Origin: Stappia sp. BW2
GTDB lineage: Bacteria; Pseudomonadota; Alphaproteobacteria; Rhizobiales; Stappiaceae
Direction: 5' to 3'
Assembly (NCBI RefSeq): GCF_008107695.1
Contig: NZ_VIRG01000070.1
Coordinates: forward strand, 62,001-126,000
DNA: 64,000 bases
The notes below the pieces were generated by a model. That model ran no database searches, was not told the origin of the DNA, and was given only the letters and a program-made list of their open reading frames with translations. The position numbers and the translations under genes are program-made. Below are positions 10,083-17,773 of the stretch, one piece after another (the first letter of the stretch is position 1; each line of letters starts with the position of its first letter).

Positions 10083-10667
10083 ATGCGATTTCTTACCGAA
10101 TTTGCGACTACCCGTCTGTCCTGGGCGCCCGTTCTGGCCCTGCTGGTGGGGCTGATGTTGCCCGCAGGCGTTTGCGCGCAAACCGTTACGTCGGATCAGA
10201 TCATCAAGGCGTTGTTACCCGATGGCGGAGCTCCCAGGTCCCGGTCGATGCGAAAGCAGGAACCCCACCCGTTTCGGGGCATCAGCATCGAAGGCCAATT
10301 GCCGCCGGAAGTGGAATTGCCGCGCATCAATCTGACGGTCAATTTCGAGTTCGATTCCGCCTCGCTGACCAATGATGGAATTTTGACGTTGCAGGCGCTT
10401 GGCCAGGCCTTGCAGGATCCACGCCTCAGGAACATGCATTTCCAGATCGCGGGGCACACGGATCTGCGCGGAACGACGGCCTATAATCTGGACCTGTCGA
10501 GACGAAGGGCCTTCATGGTGGCGGAGTTTCTGGCGGCCTTCTTCTCGATCCCGCGGCAACAGCTTGTGCCGGTGGGCTATGGCGAGAGTCGGCCGGTTGA
10601 TCCGGGCAATCCGTCGAGCGCTCGCAACAGGCGTGTTGAGATCATCAACGTTCAGCCGCTGTCCTAA
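10083..10667 (+). CDS. OmpA-domain cell-envelope protein, partner of the C1 protease
   Basis: 194 residues. N-terminal signal peptide (about 1-33, ending GVCAQ), a short linker, then an OmpA C-terminal domain of about 110 residues with FEFDSASLTNDG, the peptidoglycan-binding AGHTDLRGTTAYNLDLSRRRA, and NRRVEI. AAAGG is seven to eight bases before the ATG at 10083. OmpA domains bind diaminopimelate-type peptidoglycan, so this protein should sit on the periplasmic face of the wall. It is 17 bp behind the protease gene and is probably co-expressed; it may tether or position the protease (inference). Confidence 0.88.
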   Translation: MRFLTEFATTRLSWAPVLALLVGLMLPAGVCAQTVTSDQIIKALLPDGGAPRSRSMRKQEPHPFRGISIEGQLPPEVELPRINLTVNFEFDSASLTNDGILTLQALGQALQDPRLRNMHFQIAGHTDLRGTTAYNLDLSRRRAFMVAEFLAAFFSIPRQQLVPVGYGESRPVDPGNPSSARNRRVEIINVQPLS

Positions 10668-10704
10668 CCTTAAAGGACAGGGGAGTGCCGGACCGGTGAT
10701 GTGT

Positions 10705-11496
10705 TCAGTCGCCGCCGCCGCCGAGCAGCTTCTTCAGCATGTCGGCCATGGGCCCCGATTTGGGGACGTTGACCGATTTGCCTTGCCGCGCCTGGCGGAT
10801 GTGGCTCTGGCCCTTGGCTTTTGAGGGCGCGGAAGTGCCGTCCCTCGGGGCAGCTGCCTTGGCGGGGCCGGTTGCAACCTCTTTTGATTTGCCCGCCTGG
10901 TTCTTATCCTTGCGCTGCGCTTTTTCCGGTTCAAGGGCCAGGGTCAGCTTGTTGGCGAACTGGCTGTCCTTGCCTTCGGCCAGCAATCCGGCCTGATCGG
11001 CGACTTCCATCAGAAGCGGTTCGAGCCAGTCCCGGTCGGCCTTGGCGAAATCGCCCAGCACGTAACTGGACACCAGCTTCTTGTCGCCCGGGTGGCCGAT
11101 GCCGAGACGCAGGCGGCGGTAGCTTTCGCCGATATGGGCGGTGATCGATCTGAGACCGTTGTGGCCGCCGTGGCCGCCGCCGGCCTTCATGCGGAATTTC
11201 GCGGGCGGCAGGTCGAGTTCGTCATAGATGACGACAATGTCTTCAGGCTCGATCTTGTAAAAGCGCATGGCTTCGCCGACGGAGCGTCCGGATTCGTTCA
11301 TGTAGGTGCTGGGTTTCAGCAGCAGGACCTTTTCCGAACCGAGACGGCCTTCGGACACCTGTCCCTGAAAGCGGGCCTTCCACGGCTGGAAGCCGGAGTG
11401 GCGGCGATGGATCTCATCCACGGTCATGAAACCAATGTTGTGCCGGTTGCCTTCGTATTTGGCGCCCGGGTTGCCCAGGCCGACGATCAATTTCAT
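10705..11496 (-). CDS. pth: Peptidyl-tRNA hydrolase with long basic tail
   Basis: 263 residues; the usual bacterial length is about 190-200. Catalytic residues are present: Asn10, His19, Asn67, Asp92 and Asn113 ([10 protein letters not shown]). It frees tRNA from peptidyl-tRNA that drops off ribosomes. The start at 11496 ([11 protein letters not shown]) has AAAGG at good spacing. Residues ~190-263 form a Lys/Ala/Gly-rich, probably disordered tail, a trait seen in several alphaproteobacterial Pth proteins. It lies downstream of rplY on the same strand, with two hairpins between. Confidence 0.95.
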   Translation of the reverse strand: MKLIVGLGNPGAKYEGNRHNIGFMTVDEIHRRHSGFQPWKARFQGQVSEGRLGSEKVLLLKPSTYMNESGRSVGEAMRFYKIEPEDIVVIYDELDLPPAKFRMKAGGGHGGHNGLRSITAHIGESYRRLRLGIGHPGDKKLVSSYVLGDFAKADRDWLEPLLMEVADQAGLLAEGKDSQFANKLTLALEPEKAQRKDKNQAGKSKEVATGPAKAAAPRDGTSAPSKAKGQSHIRQARQGKSVNVPKSGPMADMLKKLLGGGGD

Positions 11497-11568
11497 GGTG
11501 CGCCTTTCAAGGTAGAGCATCCTGCATGAAGTAGAATGCCGGCCGGCTGGCTAGTCCTGAAACGAAAA

Positions 11569-11588
11569 AGCAGCCGTTTTCGGCTGCT
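11569..11588 (-). terminator. Rho-independent terminator of rplY
   Basis: On the minus strand an 8-bp perfect stem (AGCAGCCG / CGGCTGCT) with a four-base loop is followed by a run of T. It lies 69 bases after the rplY stop and would separate rplY from pth. Confidence 0.75.
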
Positions 11589-11612
11589 CTGCAAGTTGTC
11601 CCGCGGGGGGAA

Positions 11613-11633
11613 GGGAGGCGGAGACCGCCTCCC
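11613..11633 (-). terminator. GC-rich hairpin behind rplY
   Basis: A 9-bp perfect stem GGGAGGCGG / CCGCCTCCC with a three-base loop sits 23 bases after the rplY stop. On the minus strand it lacks a T run, while on the plus strand TTTTT follows. It probably assists the terminator at 11569-11588 or protects the mRNA end. Confidence 0.5.
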
Positions 11634-11656
11634 GATTTTTATAGCAAGGCTTCAGC

Positions 11657-12280
11657 TTATTCAGCTTCGCCTTCAGCTTCTTCTTCAGTTTCGTCTTCGT
11701 CGGTCTCTTTCATACCGGCCGGAGCAGCGATCGTGGCGATGGTGAAATCGCGATCGGTGATGGTCGGCTGGCAGCCTTCCGGCAGGTTCACTGCGGAAAT
11801 GTGCAGGCTGTCGCCCGGCTGTGCCTTGGCCAGGTCGATTTCGAGAGATTCCGGAATGTTGTCGGCCGGAACGGTCATTTCGACGGTGTGGCGAACGATG
11901 TTCAGAACGCCGCCCTTCTTGATGCCCGGGCAGTCTTCTTCGTTGAGGAAGTGGACCGGAATTTCAATCGTCAGCGTAGCGCCCTTGGAGACGCGCAGGA
12001 AGTCGACATGGATGATGTCGTCGCGCACCGGATGCAGCTGAAAATCCTTCGCGATCACCTGATGCTTCTTGCCGTCCACATCGATCACGCCGATGTGCGT
12101 CAGGAAACCGCCCTTATGCAGGGTGATGGTGGTTTCTTTCAGCGGAATGGTGATCGGCAGTGCCGGTTTCTTGTCGCCGTAGATCACGGCAGGGAGAAGG
12201 CCTTCGCGACGCAGTGTCCGTGCGGCCCCCTTGCCCACCCGGTCCCGTGCCGACGCCTTCAGCTCATAGCTGGCAGCCAT
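11657..12280 (-). CDS. rplY: 50S ribosomal protein L25 (long, CTC/TL5 type)
   Basis: 207 residues: an N-terminal L25 5S-rRNA-binding domain ([27 protein letters not shown]) and the C-terminal TL5/CTC beta-domain, ending in an acidic tail rich in Glu. It binds 5S rRNA in the central protuberance. AAGGAG lies before the ATG. A well-formed promoter is found about 115 bases upstream and two hairpins lie downstream, so it can be a single transcription unit. Confidence 0.95.
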   Translation of the reverse strand: MAASYELKASARDRVGKGAARTLRREGLLPAVIYGDKKPALPITIPLKETTITLHKGGFLTHIGVIDVDGKKHQVIAKDFQLHPVRDDIIHVDFLRVSKGATLTIEIPVHFLNEEDCPGIKKGGVLNIVRHTVEMTVPADNIPESLEIDLAKAQPGDSLHISAVNLPEGCQPTITDRDFTIATIAAPAGMKETDEDETEEEAEGEAE

Positions 12281-12395
12281 GGCAAAACTCCTTCGAGTGT
12301 ATAGGTAACGGACCGGCGAACCACCGTGCCAGAAGACTCATGTTGTCCGGGATCGGTCCAGAAGCGCCTCCTCCAGGGGTGCAGGCGCGTGCGGG

Positions 12396-12424
12396 GATAT
12401 ACCCAAACCGCAGGGAAAGTGCAA
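12396..12424 (-). promoter_or_regulatory. Sigma-70-type promoter upstream of rplY
   Basis: On the minus strand TTGCAC and TATATC are separated by exactly 17 bases, about 115 bases before the rplY ATG. The remaining 12281-12626 intergenic stretch shows no gene. Confidence 0.55.
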
Positions 12425-12626
12425 GTCTGCTGTTGGTCGTTTTTCGCAGGGAACTGCGGAAATTTCAACCTGTAGACCTTCACCCGTGTTCGTAACGCAG
12501 ATTTGCTGAACCTCCGGGTTGACCGACCGGATGATCCGGCGGACGTTGCGGCCGACTGTCCGGGTGATTTTACCGGCCTTCGAAATCCGATTTCATGCCC
12601 ACTCCTTACCTTGAAGAACCGACGTC

Positions 12627-12974
12627 ATGGCCATTGATGAAGACCTCAACGACCGCTTGCGAGAAGCACTCGGCAACAGGGTAGGCGTCAGCGAAAAAAG
12701 GATGATGGGCGCCATGTGCTTTCTGCTGCATGGCCACATGATCGCAGGTGCCGACCGCACACGGGAGGGCGAGCGGCGGTTCATTTTTCGTCTTGGCAAG
12801 TCCAACCACGCTGCCGGACTGGAACTGCCCGGCGCCGAACCGTTGGTGCAGGGCGGGCGCACCCTGAGCGGTCTGTTCTTCGTCGGTGAGGACGATTGTG
12901 ACGACGAGTTGCTTCAAACCTGGCTGGATCTTGCCATCGCCAATGCGCTGACTTTACCCCCGAAAGGGGACTGA
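12627..12974 (+). CDS. TfoX N-terminal domain protein
   Basis: 115 residues covering only the TfoX/Sxy N-terminal domain (EKRMMGAMCFLLHGHMIAG near 23-41, then FIFRLGK). The gammaproteobacterial Sxy protein controls competence, but stand-alone N-domains in alphaproteobacteria have no assigned role. It is convergent with the MOSC gene, whose stop codon is one base away. Confidence 0.8.
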   Translation: MAIDEDLNDRLREALGNRVGVSEKRMMGAMCFLLHGHMIAGADRTREGERRFIFRLGKSNHAAGLELPGAEPLVQGGRTLSGLFFVGEDDCDDELLQTWLDLAIANALTLPPKGD

Positions 12975-12975
12975 C

Positions 12976-13662
12976 TTAACCGTTGAGCCGTTTGGAGGTG
13001 TCTTCGCGAAAAGACGGATTGGCCTTTTTGGCGAAGGAGGCACGCCAGGGTTCAGCCAGTTGTTCGAGCTCCGACAAAGCCTGTGCCACGGCCGGGTCCA
13101 GCCGAGGATTGAACCGCGCATGAATGACCTCGCGCAGGTTCCACTCCGGGCAGGGGCGCTCGACCAGGGTCAGCTCGTCGCCTGCCTGAAACGCCCCTTC
13201 CTGCAGAACCCGGAAATACCAGCCTGTGCGGCCCGTTTTCTGAAACTGGGCAGCCTGGGTGGGGGTGCCCGTGTGCAGGTTCAGTTTCCAGCAGGGCTGG
13301 CGTCCCTGGGAAATCTGCATGCGGACCGTGCCAGCCGACAGGATGTCGCCAATGCACAGGTCTTCTTCCGTGAACCCTTCGGAAGCGATGTTCTCGCCGA
13401 AACCGCCGGGCCGATAGATTTCCGCCTTTTCCGGAAAAGCCTCACGCCAATGGTCGTAATGCTCCGATGGGTAGATGTGCAGCGCCTTTTCCGGCCCGCC
13501 ATGAACGGAAAGATCCGCCTGTTGATCTCCGGTGATGCCCGTTCTGGTGACCTGAAGAACACCATCGGCCAATGATTTCCCGATGGCGGACGGCGCCTTG
13601 CCGTCCCAACGGTCTTCGGGCTCTCCTGTAAAGAGCGAGACGATGCGGGCTTTGGTGGTCAT
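12976..13662 (-). CDS. MOSC domain protein (YiiM-like)
   Basis: 228 residues. A beta-barrel MOSC domain with the conserved GGFGENIASEGF and the cysteine motif GRQPCWKLN (Cys124), which in MOSC proteins is taken to hold a sulfur or molybdenum-cofactor species; YiiM-like relatives help reduce N-hydroxylated bases. Its ATG at 13662 lies two bases after the stop codon of the MarR gene upstream, so the two are translated from one mRNA. No molybdenum-enzyme gene is adjacent. Confidence 0.88.
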   Translation of the reverse strand: MTTKARIVSLFTGEPEDRWDGKAPSAIGKSLADGVLQVTRTGITGDQQADLSVHGGPEKALHIYPSEHYDHWREAFPEKAEIYRPGGFGENIASEGFTEEDLCIGDILSAGTVRMQISQGRQPCWKLNLHTGTPTQAAQFQKTGRTGWYFRVLQEGAFQAGDELTLVERPCPEWNLREVIHARFNPRLDPAVAQALSELEQLAEPWRASFAKKANPSFREDTSKRLNG

Positions 13663-13664
13663 GG

Positions 13665-14225
13665 CTATTGGCTTTCGGCTGGTGTGTGTTCGTGGCAGAG
13701 CTGTGCGGCATCGGTTGGCGAAAGCGGCACATTCAGCAGGCGGCAGTGGCCGCCGGTGTTTTTCGCCTCATGGTGACAGCAGGTGCGGCAAATGCCGAAC
13801 GAGCGGCCGCCGCGCTGATGCAGCATCGTCAGGACAAGCGCCTTCAGAGAGGATGCCAGCGACGCATTGACCTCCGGTGGCAGGGTATCGATGGCCTTTT
13901 CCAGAGACGAGGTACCCTGAAGCACCTCCAGGCCCGGCGCGGAGACGTCATAGCGGATGCTACGCTTGTCTTCGTCCGAGCGCGTTTCGGCGATCAGATC
14001 CTTGCGGGCGAGCGCCTTCAGGGTTTGTGATGCCGTGCCGCGTGTCGTTGACAGAAAATCGGCCACATGAGAGGGCGCTCTCGAAAAGCGGTTTGCCCGC
14101 GCAAGATAGCTGAGCGCGGCAAATTGAGACGGGTTTAACGGCCCATTCCATTCTTCGGCAGCGGCAAGACGCGCCAACCGGTCGATCAGGTCGCGAATGG
14201 ATTCAGTATCGGTCGGGGCGGACAT
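13665..14225 (-). CDS. MarR-family regulator with C-terminal Cys/His cluster
   Basis: 186 residues. Residues ~10-135 are a winged-helix MarR domain (LARANRFSRAPSHVADFLSTTRGTASQTLKALARKDL; SDEDKRSIRY wing). Beyond it, residues 146-180 hold Cys146, 149, 150, 161 and 177 plus six His residues (CRTCCHH, GGHC, LCHEH). This looks able to bind zinc or an iron-sulfur cluster, giving a metal- or redox-sensing MarR; that is inference. An inverted repeat lies 7 bases upstream of its start. It is co-transcribed with the MOSC gene. Confidence 0.85.
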   Translation of the reverse strand: MSAPTDTESIRDLIDRLARLAAAEEWNGPLNPSQFAALSYLARANRFSRAPSHVADFLSTTRGTASQTLKALARKDLIAETRSDEDKRSIRYDVSAPGLEVLQGTSSLEKAIDTLPPEVNASLASSLKALVLTMLHQRGGRSFGICRTCCHHEAKNTGGHCRLLNVPLSPTDAAQLCHEHTPAESQ

Positions 14226-14231
14226 GGCTTC

Positions 14232-14280
14232 TTTGTAGCGAGTCGAAATTAAATGCGCAATAGCTTCGAGTCGCTACCAA
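14232..14280 (-). promoter_or_regulatory. Inverted repeat, likely operator of the MarR-MOSC operon
   Basis: Two 16-base arms, TTTGTAGCGAGTCGAA at 14232-14247 and TTCGAGTCGCTACCAA at 14265-14280, are inverted copies with two mismatches around a 17-base spacer. The left arm ends 7 bases before the MarR start codon, a typical place for autoregulation. Confidence 0.55.
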
Positions 14281-14447
14281 GAAGGCTGCGTCTTCACACA
14301 AGATGAAAGCCGACGTCCAAATCCATAGCTCGACCGGCTTGGATGCCAAGGCCGTGCCCGGCACGAAGGAGTGGCGTGGATGCAAGGGGCGCGCCATGGC
14401 ATTGCAGGTTTTGGAAACCCTGAAGCCTACACTCGAGGTAGGGCCTA

Positions 14448-15740
14448 TCAGCCTTCGTGCGGGGCGTAGGAGGCCGGGTCGACCTGGGCCGGGCGTCCGG
14501 GAAGGGTGAGCTGGGCTTGCCGGGCCGGTGTGGTTGCGATGACATGGCCGGATTTGACGACGGCAAGGCGCGTTGCCTTCAGGCGAATGGCCTCGATCGT
14601 GTCCCGGGCCTGCAGCAGCACGAAGTCAGCCTTGCAGCCTTTCTCCAGTCCATAACCTTCAAGGTTCATGGCCTTGGCCGGGTGCGCGGTAACACAGTCG
14701 TAGCAGTAGCGGATGGCGTCGCGGCTGGTCATCTGGGCGACGTGAAGACCCATGGAGGCAACCTCCAGCATGTCGCCGGAGCCCATCGAGTACCAGGGGT
14801 CCATCACGCAGTCATGGCCGAAGGCGACATTGATGCCATAGGAACGCATTTCCGGAACGCGGGTCTGGCCGCGGCGTTTGGGATAGGTATCGTGGCGGCC
14901 CTGAAGCGTGATGTTGATCAGCGGGTTCGCAATCGCATGAACCTGCGCTTCCGCGATCAGCGGCAGCAGCTTGGAGACATAGTAATTGTCCATGGAATGC
15001 ATGGACGTCAGATGCGATCCGGCAACGCGGCCCTCTAGCCCCAGGCGCTGGGTGTGATAGGCGAGCGCTTCGATGTGGCGTGACATCGGATCGTCGGTCT
15101 CGTCGCAGTGCATGTCGACCATCAGGCCGCGTTCAGCCGCGATCTCGCACAGCCGTGCGACGGACCGGGCACCGTCGTCCATGGTGCGTTCGAAATGCGG
15201 AATGCCGCCGACAATGTCGACGCCCATATCCAGAGCCGCCAGAAGGTTTTTCTCGGCGGTGGCGGAGCGAAACAGCCCGTCCTGCGGGAAGGCGACAAGT
15301 TGCAGGTCGATGTAGTCCTTCACTTTCTCGCGCACTTCCAGGAGGCCTTTGACACCGGTCAGCCTGTCGTCGCACACGTCCACATGGGTGCGGATTGCCA
15401 GAAGACCTTGCGAGACGGCCAGATCGCAATATCTCAGGGCTCGCTCGACAACGGCTTCGACTGTCAGGATCTCCTTCAGTTCTCCCCACAGCGCGATGCC
15501 TTCCAGCAGTGTGCCGCTGCGGTTCATGCGTGGCAGGCCGAGCGACAGGGTGGCATCCATGTGGAAGTGGCTGTCGACAAACGGCAGCGACAAGAGGTGT
15601 CCGCCGGCGTCGATCACCTGGCCGGCCTCCGCGGTGATCCCGGCTTCCACCGCTTCGATACGGCCGTTCCGGCAGGCGATATCGATGCCGTGGCGGCCGT
15701 CAGGCAGGTTGGCGTTCTTGACGAGGAGATCGAAACTCAT
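14448..15740 (-). CDS. codA: Cytosine-deaminase-like amidohydrolase
   Basis: 430 residues. The metal-dependent amidohydrolase barrel shows HFH at 58-60, MVDMHCDETDDP (the His and Glu of the cytosine deaminase proton shuttle) and GHDCVMDPWY (catalytic Asp), all as in CodA. The reaction would be cytosine to uracil plus ammonia, though relatives act on other amino-substituted rings or creatinine. It follows a nucleobase/nucleoside-type ABC transporter by 9 bp on the same strand, which supports a salvage role. Confidence 0.82.
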   Translation of the reverse strand: MSFDLLVKNANLPDGRHGIDIACRNGRIEAVEAGITAEAGQVIDAGGHLLSLPFVDSHFHMDATLSLGLPRMNRSGTLLEGIALWGELKEILTVEAVVERALRYCDLAVSQGLLAIRTHVDVCDDRLTGVKGLLEVREKVKDYIDLQLVAFPQDGLFRSATAEKNLLAALDMGVDIVGGIPHFERTMDDGARSVARLCEIAAERGLMVDMHCDETDDPMSRHIEALAYHTQRLGLEGRVAGSHLTSMHSMDNYYVSKLLPLIAEAQVHAIANPLINITLQGRHDTYPKRRGQTRVPEMRSYGINVAFGHDCVMDPWYSMGSGDMLEVASMGLHVAQMTSRDAIRYCYDCVTAHPAKAMNLEGYGLEKGCKADFVLLQARDTIEAIRLKATRLAVVKSGHVIATTPARQAQLTLPGRPAQVDPASYAPHEG

Positions 15741-15749
15741 GGGACTGTC

Positions 15750-16694
15750 TCAGCGTTGGCCACGGAAGTAGGGCACAAGAAGGGCTCTTGGATAGTCTGC
15801 CCGGCGGGCAACGACAATCAGTGCGGCGATGGAAAGCAGATACGGCATCATCAGGAAGAGCTGACCCGGAATGAAGCTGCCGACCTCGGTTTGAAGTCGA
15901 ACCTGGAAGGCATCGAACGCGCCGAAGAGGAGGGCGCCGATCAGGGCCTTGCCGGGCCGCCAGGAGGCGAACACCGTCAGCGCGATGCAGATCCAGCCAC
16001 GTCCGTTGACCATGCCGAAGAAAAACGCGTCGAAGGCCGACATGGTCAGGAATGCGCCGCCGAGCGCCATGATCGCGGAGCCCGCAACCACCGTGCCGAT
16101 GCGGATCGCATAGACGGAAAGCCCTTGCGATTCCACCGCCGCCGGATTGTCGCCAACGGCCTGAATGGCCAGGCCGAGCGGGGTTCGGTAGAGCACATAG
16201 GCGGTGATCGCAACCAGCAGCAGGGCGAGGAAGGTCAGTGGTGTCTGCTGAAACAGGGCAGGGCCGAGGAACGGCAGATCGCTCAGGCCGGGAATGTCGA
16301 GCGGCTTGAAGGCTTCGATCCGGGGTGGGGAGGACACATCCGGTAGCGCCGTCCGGTAGATGAAATAACTGAGTGACGTGGCAAACAGCGTCACGCCAAT
16401 GCCCGAGACGTGCTGGGAGAGCCCGAGCGGCACGGTCAGGATCGCGTGGATGAGCCCAAAGAAGGCGCCCGCCATCGCGGCCACAAGAACGCCGCCCCAC
16501 AGGCCCGCACCGAGCCACACCGCCATCCAGCCGGCCATGGCACCGGCCGTGAAGATGCCTTCGATGCCGAGATTGAGGACGCCCGCGCGTTCGCACACCA
16601 GGGCGCCGATGACGCCGAAGATCAGCGGGGTCGCGATGCGCAGTGCAGCGGCCCAGAAGTTGGCGGAGATGAGAATGTCGAGGATATCGGTCAT
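15750..16694 (-). CDS. BMP-type ABC transporter permease (second subunit)
   Basis: 314 residues, about eight to nine membrane segments, of the branched-chain/nucleoside permease family (VCERAGVLNLGIEGIFTAGAM, the typical first motif). The ATG at 16694 overlaps the stop of the preceding permease by four bases (ATGA), which fixes the start; a longer frame from 16772 would run back into that gene. It forms a heterodimer with the product of 16691-17773. Such systems import purine or pyrimidine nucleosides or bases. Confidence 0.9.
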   Translation of the reverse strand: MTDILDILISANFWAAALRIATPLIFGVIGALVCERAGVLNLGIEGIFTAGAMAGWMAVWLGAGLWGGVLVAAMAGAFFGLIHAILTVPLGLSQHVSGIGVTLFATSLSYFIYRTALPDVSSPPRIEAFKPLDIPGLSDLPFLGPALFQQTPLTFLALLLVAITAYVLYRTPLGLAIQAVGDNPAAVESQGLSVYAIRIGTVVAGSAIMALGGAFLTMSAFDAFFFGMVNGRGWICIALTVFASWRPGKALIGALLFGAFDAFQVRLQTEVGSFIPGQLFLMMPYLLSIAALIVVARRADYPRALLVPYFRGQR

Positions 16695-17773
16695 TCTGCC
16701 GCCTCCTTGTTGGTCTGGCTGCCGACGAAGCGGATCTTGAAGCGCAGGAACAGCCCGGAGACAAGAACGCACAGAAGGGCCATGGCGACGATCAGGTCCG
16801 CCAGGTAGTTGGAAACACCGGTGGCGCGGGACATGGAATCGGCGCCCACAAAGATGCTGGCGATGAAGAGAGCTGCCAGAACGACACCGGCCGGCGACAG
16901 CCCGGCGAGCATGGCGACGACAATGCCGGAATAGCCAAACCCGGGTGAAAGATCGGCGGTCAGGTAACCTTTCAGGCCGGCAACTTCCCCGACGCCCGCA
17001 AGGCCTGCCAGCGCACCGGACAGAAGACCGACGCGAATGAAGGTGGCGGTGACCGGAATGCCGGCATGGCGGGCCGCGGCGGCATTTTCGCCGACAGCGC
17101 GGATTTCGAAGCCCCAGATGGTGCGTTTCAGCAGGAAATAGACACCGAGCGACGAGACAAGGGCAATGACAAGACCCCAGTGAATGCGCATCCGGTCCAT
17201 CAGCTTGGGCAGGGCGGCTGCGTCGAGAATGGGCTCGGACTGCGGCCAGCCCATGCCCATCGGATCTTTCATCGGCCCTTCCAGCATCATCTGCACGAAA
17301 AGCAGGATGATGAAATTCAGCAGCAAGGTTGTGACCACTTCATCGACGCCCAGCCGGGTTTTCAGAAGGGTCGGGCCAAGCATGACAAGCCCGCCGGCCA
17401 GTGCGCCGGCAAGAACCACCAGGGGAATGAGGATGTAGGGCGGTGCGGAAATGACACCGGTGCCGACGGCAACGGCCGCCAGAGCGCCTGCATAAAGCTG
17501 GCCCTCCGCGCCGATGTTCCAGAGCTTGGCACGAAAGGCGACGGCAGCCGCCAGGCCTGTGAGGATCAGCGGTGTTGCCCTTGTCAGCATTTCGGTGAAG
17601 GCAAAGAGCGAGCCGAAGGCGCCCTTGACCATCAGGCTGTAGCCTTCGAACACCGACAAGCCGGCAAAGGCCATCGGGATGGCGGCAAGCAGCAGGGCTG
17701 CCAGGGCAGCGGCAATCGATACGCCCAGCATTCGGGAAACGGACGACGGCCCGCGCGGCTCGAAGCGGATCAT
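16691..17773 (-). CDS. BMP-type ABC transporter permease (first subunit)
   Basis: 360 residues with several transmembrane helices and the family motif LWNIGAEGQLYAGALAAV (about 90-107). It is the longer partner of the permease pair. Its start overlaps the end of the ATPase gene by four bases and its end overlaps the next permease gene by four, showing tight translational coupling. Cytoplasmic membrane. Confidence 0.9.
   Translation of the reverse strand: MIRFEPRGPSSVSRMLGVSIAAALAALLLAAIPMAFAGLSVFEGYSLMVKGAFGSLFAFTEMLTRATPLILTGLAAAVAFRAKLWNIGAEGQLYAGALAAVAVGTGVISAPPYILIPLVVLAGALAGGLVMLGPTLLKTRLGVDEVVTTLLLNFIILLFVQMMLEGPMKDPMGMGWPQSEPILDAAALPKLMDRMRIHWGLVIALVSSLGVYFLLKRTIWGFEIRAVGENAAAARHAGIPVTATFIRVGLLSGALAGLAGVGEVAGLKGYLTADLSPGFGYSGIVVAMLAGLSPAGVVLAALFIASIFVGADSMSRATGVSNYLADLIVAMALLCVLVSGLFLRFKIRFVGSQTNKEAAE

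Noticed and set aside
15108..16346. 412-codon plus-strand frame across codA and a permease gene
   Set aside because: It spans two real coupled genes on the other strand and shows no recognisable domain.
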